From: Deltaproteobacteria bacterium
GTDB lineage: Bacteria > Desulfobacterota > DSM-4660 > Desulfatiglandales > HGW-15
DNA length: 10,123 nt
NCBI GenBank assembly: GCA_016926135.1
Contig: JAFGPH010000516.1
Location: 1 to 10,123 of the forward strand
Direction: 5' to 3'
Part shown: positions 1 to 6,134 of the stretch, piece by piece
Position numbering within the stretch: the stretch's first letter is position 1
How the letters are laid out: the number at the start of each line of letters is the position of its first letter
Translations under genes and position numbers: made by a program
Notes under the pieces: model-generated
What the model saw: only the letters and a program-made list of their open reading frames with translations
Database searches by the model: none
Told to the model about the DNA's origin: nothing

Positions 1-188
1 GCTGCCAGGAAGTAAAGCCCCGTGATCGGCCAGAATCCCGTCAATAGCAGGAGTGCGACTGCGATGGTACGGGTCCAGAAGAGAGAAAAATCAAAGTACT
101 CGGCTATGCCCTTGCATACCCCCAGTATGGCCCCATCCCGGGAACGATGGAGCCCTCCGTGCAGAAGCCTTTCCATTCTTTTCTTCAT
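1..188 (-). CDS. pspC: PspC-domain membrane protein (partial, C-terminus beyond window)
   Basis: Only the first 62 codons are in the window; the rest lies to the left. The N-terminus has the PspC pattern: a short basic lead, then GVCKGIAEYFDFS (residues 23-35) and WTRTIAVALLLL, followed by a hydrophobic stretch that starts the first membrane segment. In known Psp systems PspC is an inner-membrane protein that, with PspB, senses envelope stress and draws PspA off PspF. The ATG overlaps the stop of the upstream pspB-like gene in an ATGA arrangement (185-188), so the two are almost certainly translationally coupled and in the pspABC operon. Family call is firm; the total length and the C-terminal domain cannot be seen. 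Confidence 0.88.
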   Translation of the reverse strand, partial: MKKRMERLLHGGLHRSRDGAILGVCKGIAEYFDFSLFWTRTIAVALLLLTGFWPITGLYFLA

Positions 189-433
189 GGTCTATCCTTT
201 CCGGGCCATTCCAAGATGATGGTTTCCAGTGCTTCCACGCGCTTTTCCATCCGTGACAATCCCTGATGGATCTCCTGCATCATTCTGGCCTCTTCAGTCT
301 GAAGCCGCTGCCCTCTGCGGGAGGCATCTCCCCTGAACATCTTTATGCCCATCAGGATGGTGCTTCCCACAATGGCAAGCCCCAGCACCAGGCCACCGAA
401 TATGATCGCCACCACCAGAACACCCTGCATCAT
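185..433 (-). CDS. pspB: PspB-like phage shock protein
   Basis: An 82-residue protein, close in size to E. coli PspB (74). It has one N-terminal membrane segment (about residues 4-30) followed by a charged amphipathic helix. The tail ARMMQEIHQGLSRMEKRVEALETII resembles the leucine-zipper-like half of PspB, with the characteristic R-ALE core near residues 65-70. It lies between pspA and pspC. In the family, PspB partners PspC at the inner membrane to relay stress to PspA. The ATG at 433 is preceded by GAGG with 8 nt spacing; a second ATG follows directly. Sequence similarity to E. coli PspB is modest, so the call rests on size, topology, tail motif and position. Confidence 0.75.
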   Translation of the reverse strand: MMQGVLVVAIIFGGLVLGLAIVGSTILMGIKMFRGDASRRGQRLQTEEARMMQEIHQGLSRMEKRVEALETIILEWPGKDRP

Positions 434-483
434 TTCCAGATCCTCGAATTGTAATGGCCAGGTCGCATTTCAGATCCGCAGCG

Positions 484-1170
484 TCACGGGATCGCTGTCT
501 CCCCCTGCTTCCGGGACCCGAGGTTCGCCTTCAGGCCCTGGAGCTCCCTTTCAATCTCTTCATCCACCTGAAGCCTTTCGAATTCCGCCTCCAAAGAGCG
601 TTTCTTCCCGAAGTTGACGAGCTCAGCCTCGGACTCCATCCTGTCGATCCGGTCTTCCAGTTCTTCAAACTTGATGATGGCCTCCGTGCTGTCGGCGCGT
701 CGGATCTCCTCCTGCGCCTGCCGTTTTCTTTGAGCATGGACATGCCGCTGGGTGAGAATTCTTTCGCGTTCGCGGGCCATGGCCAGTTTTTCCTCCAGTT
801 GTCTCATATCATCCTGGTACTGCTCCACGAGCGCGTTGTGTTCCAGGAGTTCCCGATCGAGTGCACGGGCCCTCTCCTGATATCGCCGCTTTTCCACAAG
901 GGCCTCTCGGGCCAGATCATCCCGGCCCTTGCTTACCGCAAGCCCGGCCTTTTCATCCCAGAACCTCACCCGGGCGTCTTGCTCCTCCATCTGGCGACGC
1001 ACCCGCTTGACCGTGGCCATGAGGCCGGCACAGGATACCTTGATCTCCACCAGGGTGTCTTCCATTTCCCGGATCATCATCCGGATGAGCTTTTCGGGGT
1101 CTTCTGCCCTGTCCAGCATCGCATTGATGTTGGAACTGATGATATCACGAAATCGCGTAAAGATCCCCAT
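484..1170 (-). CDS. pspA: Phage shock protein A (PspA/IM30 family)
   Basis: At 228 residues it matches the family (E. coli PspA 222). It begins MGIFTRFRDIISSNINAMLD, the usual amphipathic N-terminal helix that binds stressed membranes. It continues with AEDPEKLIRMMIREMEDTL and then almost unbroken charged coiled coil to about residue 215. Known role: ESCRT-III-like membrane repair and stabilisation, and, when free, inhibition of the activator PspF. It is the first gene of the leftward pspABC set; a strong AGGAGGG lies 5-7 nt before the ATG and a sigma-54 promoter sits 37 bp upstream. The sequence looks complete and undamaged. The paralogue Vif/IM30 (VIPP1) usually has an extra C-terminal tail, which is absent here, so PspA is the better name. 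Confidence 0.95.
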   Translation of the reverse strand: MGIFTRFRDIISSNINAMLDRAEDPEKLIRMMIREMEDTLVEIKVSCAGLMATVKRVRRQMEEQDARVRFWDEKAGLAVSKGRDDLAREALVEKRRYQERARALDRELLEHNALVEQYQDDMRQLEEKLAMARERERILTQRHVHAQRKRQAQEEIRRADSTEAIIKFEELEDRIDRMESEAELVNFGKKRSLEAEFERLQVDEEIERELQGLKANLGSRKQGETAIP

Positions 1171-1206
1171 AACAGTCCCTCCTGCAGTGATTTAGCAACA
1201 GACAAA

Positions 1207-1222
1207 AGCATGATTCGTGCCA
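1207..1222 (-). promoter_or_regulatory. Sigma-54 (-24/-12) promoter of pspA
   Basis: Read on the minus strand the site is TGGCACGAATCATGCT, against the RpoN consensus TGGCACG-N4-TTGCW: the -24 half is perfect and the -12 half differs at one base. GG and GC are separated by 10 nt, as required. The expected start point near 1197 gives a leader of about 27 nt before the pspA ATG at 1170. Such a promoter needs an enhancer-binding protein, and the divergently encoded PspF is the obvious one. Confidence 0.88.
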
Positions 1223-1267
1223 TCTGAAACTGCTGGGATAATACACTGGAATAACTTATTTTCTATG

Positions 1268-1296
1268 TTGACACAAATAATTATATGTGGTATTAA
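1268..1296 (+). promoter_or_regulatory. Sigma-70-type promoter of pspF
   Basis: A perfect -35 TTGACA (1268-1273), a 17-bp spacer and -10 TATTAA (1291-1296), with TG at 1288-1289 giving an extended -10. The predicted start near 1303 leaves about 39 nt before the first ATG of pspF. The region is much more AT-rich than its surroundings. A 6+1+6 palindrome, GGTATTAAATACC (1289-1301), overlaps the -10 and could be a binding site for PspF or another regulator; that part is inference. Confidence 0.65.
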
Positions 1297-1341
1297 ATAC
1301 CAAATAAAAGTAAAATAAACATATATAGTGCAGTTTTTGCC

Positions 1342-2400
1342 ATGAGCAGAAATCGATTGTACGATTCAACGCCACCTTCCAAATCCATGGTGTCAACCGT
1401 GGAGGCCCTTGGCCAGTCAGAGAGTTTTCTGGGCTTTCAGGAGCAGCTTTCTCGGGTTGCAGCTGTAGAAAGGCCTGTTCTGCTCCTGGGAGAGAGGGGA
1501 ACCGGCAAAGAGTTGGCCGCCACGAGGCTTCACTATCTTTCCGGGAGATGGCAGGGACCGCTGGTTACCCTCAACTGTGCGGCCCTCACGCCGTCGCTCA
1601 TCGAGACGGAACTGTTCGGCCATGAAAAGGGGGCCTTTACCGGTGCACAGGAAAGGAGGAAGGGAAGGTTCGAGACAGCCGCTGGCGGGACGCTGTTTCT
1701 GGATGAAGTCGGGAACATTCCTCTCGAGGCGCAGGAGAAGATCCTGCGCGTGGTGGAATACGGCTGCCTGGAGCGCGTGGGGGGCACCGAGAGCCTGGAC
1801 GTGGATGTGCGGATCCTTTCAGCGACCAACGCGGATCTCCTGAAGCTTGCCGCCGAAGGTCGGTTCAAGCAGGATCTTTTGGATCGCCTCTCCTTCGAGG
1901 TGCTTTTCCTGCCCCCTTTGAGGGAGCGAAAAGGGGACATTCTTTTCCTGGCGGAGCACTTTGCCGGCCGCATGGCCCTTGAATTGGGCCGGGAGGAGAC
2001 TCCCCGGTTCAACAGGGAGGTGAAAGAAAAACTGGAGGCCCATTCGTGGCCGGGGAACATTCGAGAACTGAAAAGCGCGGTGGAACGGGCGGTCTACCGA
2101 TCCGGCTCTTCCCTGATTCGGGAGGTGGACCTGAACCCCTTTCGCTCGGCCCCCCCTGGCGAAGGTCTGCCGGCGCCTCCCAAGTCCCACAGGTTTCTCA
2201 ACACCGTAGAGCCGGAGAGAGATCTTCTTTCCGAGCCGTTTGAGGAGGCGGTGAAGGAATTCGAGATCCGCATGATCGAAAGGGCTCTCACGCTATCGAG
2301 GTTCAACCAGCGGAAAGCGGCAAAGGCGCTGGGACTCACGTATCATCAATTCAGGGGGCTGGTTCGAAAGTACAGGGGGCAACTGGACGGGGGGTCGTAG
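1342..2400 (+). CDS. pspF: PspF, sigma-54-dependent transcriptional activator of the psp operon
   Basis: A 352-residue AAA+ enhancer-binding protein without a receiver or other sensor domain, as in PspF. Seen: Walker A GERGTGKE (50-57), sigma-54-contacting loop GAFTGA (97-102), Walker B GTLFLDE (116-122), sensor ATNAD (161-165), PPLRERKGDI (191-200), WPGNIREL (236-243) and a C-terminal Fis-type helix-turn-helix (about 319-345, NQRKAAKALGLTYHQFR) very close to E. coli PspF. The segment YLSGRWQGP (65-73) keeps the Trp corresponding to E. coli W56, the PspA docking residue, which supports inhibition by PspA. It is divergent from pspA. Start choice is open: neither the ATG at 1342 nor the in-frame ATG at 1387 has a Shine-Dalgarno, and the second would match the E. 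coli N-terminus in length almost exactly. Confidence 0.93.
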   Translation: MSRNRLYDSTPPSKSMVSTVEALGQSESFLGFQEQLSRVAAVERPVLLLGERGTGKELAATRLHYLSGRWQGPLVTLNCAALTPSLIETELFGHEKGAFTGAQERRKGRFETAAGGTLFLDEVGNIPLEAQEKILRVVEYGCLERVGGTESLDVDVRILSATNADLLKLAAEGRFKQDLLDRLSFEVLFLPPLRERKGDILFLAEHFAGRMALELGREETPRFNREVKEKLEAHSWPGNIRELKSAVERAVYRSGSSLIREVDLNPFRSAPPGEGLPAPPKSHRFLNTVEPERDLLSEPFEEAVKEFEIRMIERALTLSRFNQRKAAKALGLTYHQFRGLVRKYRGQLDGGS

Positions 2401-2457
2401 ACCGAGCGGGCACAGACTTTGAAAGCTTCGGGATTGAGGCGCGCGGCGGTGCGCGTG

Positions 2458-2486
2458 TTGACACCGTGCATCCCCTTCCCTATGAT
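2458..2486 (+). promoter_or_regulatory. Sigma-70-type promoter of serB
   Basis: TTGACA (2458-2463), 17-bp spacer, TATGAT (2481-2486; 5 of 6 to consensus). The predicted start near 2493 gives a leader of about 38 nt before the serB ATG at 2531. It lies in the 130-bp gap after pspF, indicating that serB is transcribed independently of the psp regulator. Confidence 0.7.
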
Positions 2487-2530
2487 ATGTCCGGGAACGA
2501 GATTGCACGGGATTGAATCGAGGGAAGAGG

Positions 2531-3739
2531 ATGACGGAAGAAAAGAACCTGCTGATGGTGACCGTTTCGGGCCCCGACCGGCCCGGCATTACCGCCCGCT
2601 TCACGGCGGTTCTGATGAAACACCACGTGGAGGTCGTGGAAATCGAGCAGGCATCCCTTCAGAACCTGCTGGGGCTCTATTTCCTGCTGGATTTGACTCC
2701 GGTTACGGAGTCCAAGGACAGCGTGATCAAAGACCTCCTCTTCGAGGCCAACCAGCTCAGGCTGACCCTGAATTTCCGGCTGCTGGACGAGGGGCAGGTC
2801 CAGACGGTGCATCAACGGAACCTCTATGTGCTCACCCACTTCGGGGATACCCAGGTGCTGGCCGAGATCTCCCAGGTCCTGGCCGAAGAGAATGTCAACA
2901 TCGAAACCATCTCCTGCCTGACCCACCACGGCGCTCGCTCCGTGGAGATGGTCATCGATGCGCACGGGGCTCCGGAGCTGGGCCGTCTGAAGCAAAGGGT
3001 CATGCTGAAGAGCCGGGAGCTGGGCGTGGACCTGGCCCTGCAGAAGATGGAGTCTTACCGGAAGAACAAGCGACTGATCTTTTTTGACATGGACAGCACG
3101 CTGGTGGACATGGAGATCATCGACGAGTTGGCACGCCGAGCCGGCGTCCACAGGGAAGTGGCGCGGATCACGGAAAGGGCCATGCGGGGCGACTTTGACT
3201 TCGAGGAGGCCCTGATCCAGCGGGTGGCACTTCTGAAGGGGCTGAGTGTGGACGAGATGGTGGAGCTGCGGAGCCGGGTCCCCCTTTCCGAAGGGGTGGA
3301 GGAACTGCTCGTCACCCTCAAGTGGCTGGGCTACAGGCTGGGGGTGGTGACGGGAGGGTTTGACTTCTTTGCAGAGCACCTGAAAGAGAAGCTGGGGTTT
3401 GATTTTGCCTATTCCAACCGGCTGGAGATCCGCAACGGCGCCCTCACCGGGAAGGTTACGGGCGACATCGTGGACGCGGTAGGGAAGGCACGCATCGTGA
3501 GCCGGGTCTCCTGTGACCTGGGCATCCCCCTGGACCAGATCGTGGTGGTGGGGGACGGGGCCAATGACGCCCTCATGATCGGGCAGGCGGGATTGGGGAT
3601 CGCCTACAACGCAAAGAAGAGACTTGACCGGGTGGCCCAGGCCTCCCTCGGCAGATCCCGGCTCCTCCATCTCTACCACCTGCTCGGGATCACCCAGGAA
3701 AACATCCAGGAGGCCATGGCTTGCCGCCAGCCTGTTTAG
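2531..3739 (+). CDS. serB: Phosphoserine phosphatase with two N-terminal ACT domains
   Basis: A 402-residue cytoplasmic enzyme that hydrolyses O-phosphoserine to serine, the last step of serine synthesis. Two ACT domains come first (about 6-82 and 97-165; the first opens LLMVTVSGPDRPGITARF), as in mycobacterial SerB2, where they bind amino acids. The HAD catalytic part follows: motif I FFDMDSTLVD (184-193; nucleophile D186, acid D188), ERAMRGDFDFEEAL (215-228), motif II VVTGGFDFF (272-280), GDIVDA (311-316), and motif IV VVVGDGANDALMI (338-350), all close to E. coli SerB. The ATG at 2531 follows AGGGAAGAGG; a TTG six codons earlier is possible but less good. It has its own promoter and converges on the minus-strand cluster. 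Serine feedback control through the ACT domains is inference. Confidence 0.95.
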   Translation: MTEEKNLLMVTVSGPDRPGITARFTAVLMKHHVEVVEIEQASLQNLLGLYFLLDLTPVTESKDSVIKDLLFEANQLRLTLNFRLLDEGQVQTVHQRNLYVLTHFGDTQVLAEISQVLAEENVNIETISCLTHHGARSVEMVIDAHGAPELGRLKQRVMLKSRELGVDLALQKMESYRKNKRLIFFDMDSTLVDMEIIDELARRAGVHREVARITERAMRGDFDFEEALIQRVALLKGLSVDEMVELRSRVPLSEGVEELLVTLKWLGYRLGVVTGGFDFFAEHLKEKLGFDFAYSNRLEIRNGALTGKVTGDIVDAVGKARIVSRVSCDLGIPLDQIVVVGDGANDALMIGQAGLGIAYNAKKRLDRVAQASLGRSRLLHLYHLLGITQENIQEAMACRQPV

Positions 3740-3742
3740 CCG

Positions 3743-3787
3743 CCTGCCGACCCTTCGTCCTCCCCCCGGCTATGCGGGGACGGCAGG
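3743..3787 (+). terminator. Hairpin just after serB (possible terminator without a U-tract)
   Basis: Beginning 4 nt past the serB stop, CCTGCCG (3743-3749) pairs with CGGCAGG (3781-3787), enclosing a second stem CCCCG-GCTATG-CGGGG (3764-3779). There is no T-run on either strand right after it, so it is not a standard intrinsic terminator. It may be a 3' protective stem or a Rho-assisted end between convergent genes. Confidence 0.3.
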
Positions 3788-3792
3788 TTCCG

Positions 3793-3835
3793 AAAAAAGA
3801 AACAGGAATTCCCCCGGAATCACACGGGTTCCGGG
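3793..3835 (-). terminator. Candidate terminator of the minus-strand cluster
   Basis: About 60 nt past the stop of the kinase-like gene, minus-strand RNA can form a 7-bp stem (CCCGGAA/TTCCGGG, 3813-3819 with 3829-3835, 9-nt loop). After a short GAATTCC stretch comes TTTCTTTTTT (3794-3803). The T-run is some 10 nt further from the stem than in a standard terminator, so this is tentative. Confidence 0.3.
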
Positions 3836-3894
3836 AAGATCCCTGCCGCTCATCCCGAGGGCACGGCCTCCGAACCTTCCTGTGTTTCCCTGTT

Positions 3895-4713
3895 TCAGGC
3901 GCCGCTGGGCGGCAACACGCCCAGGGACCCCTTCACCTTGACTACCCCCGGAACCCCTTTCACAATTTTCATGACCGCCTTCTTCTGCTCATCCGAAGTG
4001 GCGAATCCGGTGATCTCGATGGTCCCGTTCTCCGGGCTCTCGATGTTGAAGAAACTGCGGGAGCCGATACGGGCCTTGAGGAGGGCTGCCTGGACCTTTT
4101 TAAGCAGGGTCATGCGCTGCATGGTTTCCAGGGCGTTCAGGCTGCACTCCTGCAGGACCTGCAGCCCCAGGGCTTTCTCGATAAGTTCCGCACCGCCTTC
4201 TATGCCCAGTTTTTCGGTATTCACCACGAGGTCATACAGCGAGGGGTCATTCCAATCCATCTGGAAGGCGTAGCGGAGAAACCCCCTTCGCTCATTGTCG
4301 CTCTTCTGAACCACCTTCTCGGCGCTATCCTTGCGGAGGCCCAGATTCTGCATCACCTGTTCCACCCTGAATGCATCCGAGGCATGGATCAGAACATGGA
4401 AGGCGCATCCGAATTCGCGGAGCAAAATCTGACTGCCGTGCCCGATGATAATCCCCTGCCCTGAACCCGAGACGGCATAGACGACCGATTCGAGGAGATC
4501 CAGATAGAGCTCGGGGGTATGGAAGAGGGAATCGAAAAAGCCGGGCGCCTTTTCATTCATCCCCTTGAGGTCTTCCGAGCGAATTCCCATCTTGACTGCC
4601 TCTTGGGCCAACCGCTTGTCGTCAAACAGTTCCAGCTTGGTTTTTCTTGACACCAGGTTCGCGATTTTCTCGATCCCTGATCCCACTCCGCCCGTGATGG
4701 TAATCAAAGCCAT
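3895..4713 (-). CDS. Cytidylate-kinase-like protein with C-terminal BON domain
   Basis: A 272-residue protein. Residues 1 to about 185 look like the cytidylate-kinase-like P-loop family (Cytidylate_kin2): MALITITGGVGSGIEKIANL at the N-terminus, LFDDKRLA (29-36), GIIIGHGSQILL (87-98) and DWNDPSLYDLVVNTEKLG (153-170). The loop GGVGSGIEKI lacks the Lys expected directly after the last Gly of a Walker A; relatives with GSGGREIA share this feature. Residues about 205-265 resemble a BON domain (GTIEITGFATSDEQKKAV then VPGVVKVKGSLGV). The kinase-like part suggests nucleotide binding; substrate and activity are unknown. BON domains often bind membranes or ligands, but there is no signal peptide, so it should be cytoplasmic. 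The ATG at 4713 follows AGGAGAG with 6 nt spacing. It is last in the leftward cluster, 115 bp after the ferritin-like gene. It is not the essential Cmk. Confidence 0.8.
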   Translation of the reverse strand: MALITITGGVGSGIEKIANLVSRKTKLELFDDKRLAQEAVKMGIRSEDLKGMNEKAPGFFDSLFHTPELYLDLLESVVYAVSGSGQGIIIGHGSQILLREFGCAFHVLIHASDAFRVEQVMQNLGLRKDSAEKVVQKSDNERRGFLRYAFQMDWNDPSLYDLVVNTEKLGIEGGAELIEKALGLQVLQECSLNALETMQRMTLLKKVQAALLKARIGSRSFFNIESPENGTIEITGFATSDEQKKAVMKIVKGVPGVVKVKGSLGVLPPSGA

Positions 4714-4828
4714 CTCATTCTCTCCTCTCGTCGATCTTCTGGATGTTCAAACAGGCTTATCCGGGGCACAGAGCGTGCACCCCAGACCGAGTGCCGGTGC
4801 AGAGCGATACTCTCCTCGTCCTCACCGT

Positions 4829-5296
4829 CTACATCTCCTTGAGGTAGATTTTTTCGTAAAGCTCCTCCAGGCGAGCCAGGTGCCCCTCCTCGTCCTTGGC
4901 CAGGCGGCGGAACATTTCGGCCATGGGCGCGCCGCCGCAGTTGTCCGCCGTCTTGCTGTAGAAGTCCAAGGCACGCTTTTCCTCGTGAATGGCGTGGAGG
5001 AACACCTCCTGCTCCGAGGATTGCTTCGTCAGGGGCTTGTCCTCGAACAGGAGGCTGAATTTCATGCTCGGGCCTTCCTTGACGCCGCTTTCATGCAGAT
5101 GCACCGTCTCCTCGAAGAATGCCTTCTCCAGGGTGTATTTGTGCTTGAGTTCGTCGAGGGCCAGGTCTTTCAGCAGGTCCCTGGCCAGGGGGTCCCTGGC
5201 ACCCAGGTAGGCCCTTTTGTATTCCTCAAAGGCCGCCGCCTCCATCCCCACCGCCTTTTCCAGCGCCGCTTCCCGCGTGTAGCAAACCTCTTCCAT
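4829..5296 (-). CDS. Rubrerythrin/ferritin-like diiron protein
   Basis: A 155-residue, all-helical protein of the rubrerythrin-type ferritin-like family. Iron ligands fit the four-helix pattern: a Glu in helix 1 (EAAAFEEYKRAY, 19-30), ELKH (49-52) in helix 2, HEEKRALDFY (104-113) in helix 3, and DEEGH (135-139) in helix 4; the two ExxH motifs are clear. No C-terminal rubredoxin CxxC domain is present, so it is a stand-alone erythrin domain. In anaerobes such proteins usually reduce peroxide or handle iron; the exact role here is inferred. The ATG at 5296 is preferred: GGTGGAG and AGGAGGG precede it, and the in-frame TTG at 5323 lies upstream of that Shine-Dalgarno. It sits 157 bp after the Smr gene with a possible promoter of its own. 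Confidence 0.85.
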   Translation of the reverse strand: MEEVCYTREAALEKAVGMEAAAFEEYKRAYLGARDPLARDLLKDLALDELKHKYTLEKAFFEETVHLHESGVKEGPSMKFSLLFEDKPLTKQSSEQEVFLHAIHEEKRALDFYSKTADNCGGAPMAEMFRRLAKDEEGHLARLEELYEKIYLKEM

Positions 5297-5334
5297 ATCT
5301 CCACCAACCCTCCTGTTTAGCAAGACTGCATTAT

Positions 5335-5364
5335 TTTGTATCCTATTTCACCGCCGCTTGACAA
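5335..5364 (-). promoter_or_regulatory. Possible promoter of the ferritin-like gene
   Basis: On the minus strand TTGTCA (5359-5364), 18-bp spacer, TACAAA (5335-5340); 5 of 6 and 4 of 6 matches. It lies in the 157-bp gap between the Smr and ferritin-like genes and would give a leader of about 30 nt. If real, the leftward cluster is two transcription units. Only a pattern match. Confidence 0.35.
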
Positions 5365-5453
5365 GCCCTCTTTCGGCCCCCGCCGGCCGATCCTTCAGAT
5401 CTCTCGGGGCACCCGGGGACCCTGACCCGGGACAAGATCCGCAGGCACGAGGG

Positions 5454-5732
5454 CTACAGCTTCATCCGGGCAATCGTCGCTCCCCATCCCGACGGGCCGC
5501 CGTCAAGGGAAAAATCAAGCACCAGCGGATGTCGCTCCAGCACGGCATGAACCGTCCTCCGCAGTGCCCCCTTCCCCTTTCCGTGGATGATCTTCACATC
5601 CGGAATGCCTTTTTCGGCACAGGCCCGGAGGTACTCCTCCACCACCGACGCCACATCCTGAGGTCGAAAGGTGTGAAGATCCAGGATCCCGTCGATAGGA
5701 AGCTCCGGCGCAGCCGGATCCTCTTCGTCCAT
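5454..5732 (-). CDS. Small stand-alone Smr-domain protein
   Basis: A 92-residue protein that is almost entirely one Smr domain: ILDLHTFRPQDVASVVEEYL (16-35; the DLH motif), VKIIHGKGKGALRRTVHAVL (46-65; the HGKG motif), HPLVLDF and a C-terminal glycine-rich GGPSGWGATIARMKL. Smr domains occur at the end of MutS2 and in stand-alone nucleases acting on branched DNA or on colliding-ribosome mRNA; which applies here cannot be told. It lies 12-21 nt after the stop of the 112-residue gene, so coupled translation is likely. The ATG at 5732 was chosen; an in-frame TTG at 5741 has a better-placed AGGG and would add three residues. Confidence 0.85.
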   Translation of the reverse strand: MDEEDPAAPELPIDGILDLHTFRPQDVASVVEEYLRACAEKGIPDVKIIHGKGKGALRRTVHAVLERHPLVLDFSLDGGPSGWGATIARMKL

Positions 5733-5753
5733 CTCACTCAAAACGCAACCCTG

Positions 5754-6092
5754 CTAAATCCGCTCCAGATCCACCTGATCGCCGAACAGGGTCTGGAGGG
5801 TCCGGGTCAGATCATCGTAATTCTTCTCGGATTCGAGCTCGACCACCAGGTCACGCTCGTCCAGGACCTTGAGATGACCATGCCTCTCTACCGCTTCAAC
5901 CGCCTGTTTCACATCCGCAGTCACCCATCCCTTCATGCGCATCACCAGCTCATCCCCTTTGAAGGCCCGCTCAATGGTTAGGTCCACCTGCCTCTTTTTC
6001 GCATCCCACCCGATAACGGCAGGTTTCACGATCACCGGGGTGACGGGGTCGTGCATGGCAGCACAGCGAAACCAGAGTTTGGCTCGAACCAT
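5754..6092 (-). CDS. Hypothetical protein, 112 residues
   Basis: I do not recognise a family. The protein is soluble, with no signal peptide or membrane segment. Residues about 17-55 read as beta strands (TPVIVKPAVIGWDAKKRQVDLTIERAF), followed by an amphipathic stretch TADVKQAVEAVERHGHLKVL and a C-terminal acidic half (LVVELESEKNYDDLTRTLQTLF). That alternation could fit a small alpha/beta domain. The start at 6092 has AGGAGAG about 9 nt upstream. It is sandwiched between the DVU0772-like gene (42 bp upstream) and the Smr gene (21 bp downstream), so it probably shares their transcript. It is taken as a gene for its length, Shine-Dalgarno and tight spacing. Confidence 0.7.
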   Translation of the reverse strand: MVRAKLWFRCAAMHDPVTPVIVKPAVIGWDAKKRQVDLTIERAFKGDELVMRMKGWVTADVKQAVEAVERHGHLKVLDERDLVVELESEKNYDDLTRTLQTLFGDQVDLERI

Positions 6093-6134
6093 AATCGATC
6101 TCTCTCCTTTCCGAGGGCTCCTGTGAGGTGACTC

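Noticed and set aside
454..1227. 257-codon plus-strand frame opposite pspA
   Set aside because: It overlaps the full pspA gene and its sigma-54 promoter, and its translation has no family likeness.
2407..2422. Sigma-54-like GGGCAC-N5-TTGA upstream of serB
   Set aside because: The nearly invariant C of the -12 GC is replaced by A, and a strong sigma-70 promoter sits at 2458-2486. Probably chance.
2480..3679. 399-codon minus-strand frame opposite serB
   Set aside because: SerB is unmistakable on the plus strand. The antisense product is rich in His, Gln and Pro with no family pattern, typical of a shadow frame.
4714..4828. Possible sigma-54 site (CGGCACTCGGTCTGG, minus strand) before the kinase-like gene
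   Set aside because: The -12 half is GG rather than GC and lacks TTG, so it does not meet the consensus.
5379..5433. GC-rich inverted repeats (TCGGCC/GGCCGA and CCCGGG pairs) after the Smr gene, considered as terminators
   Set aside because: No T-run follows on the minus strand, and short GC palindromes are expected by chance in sequence this rich.
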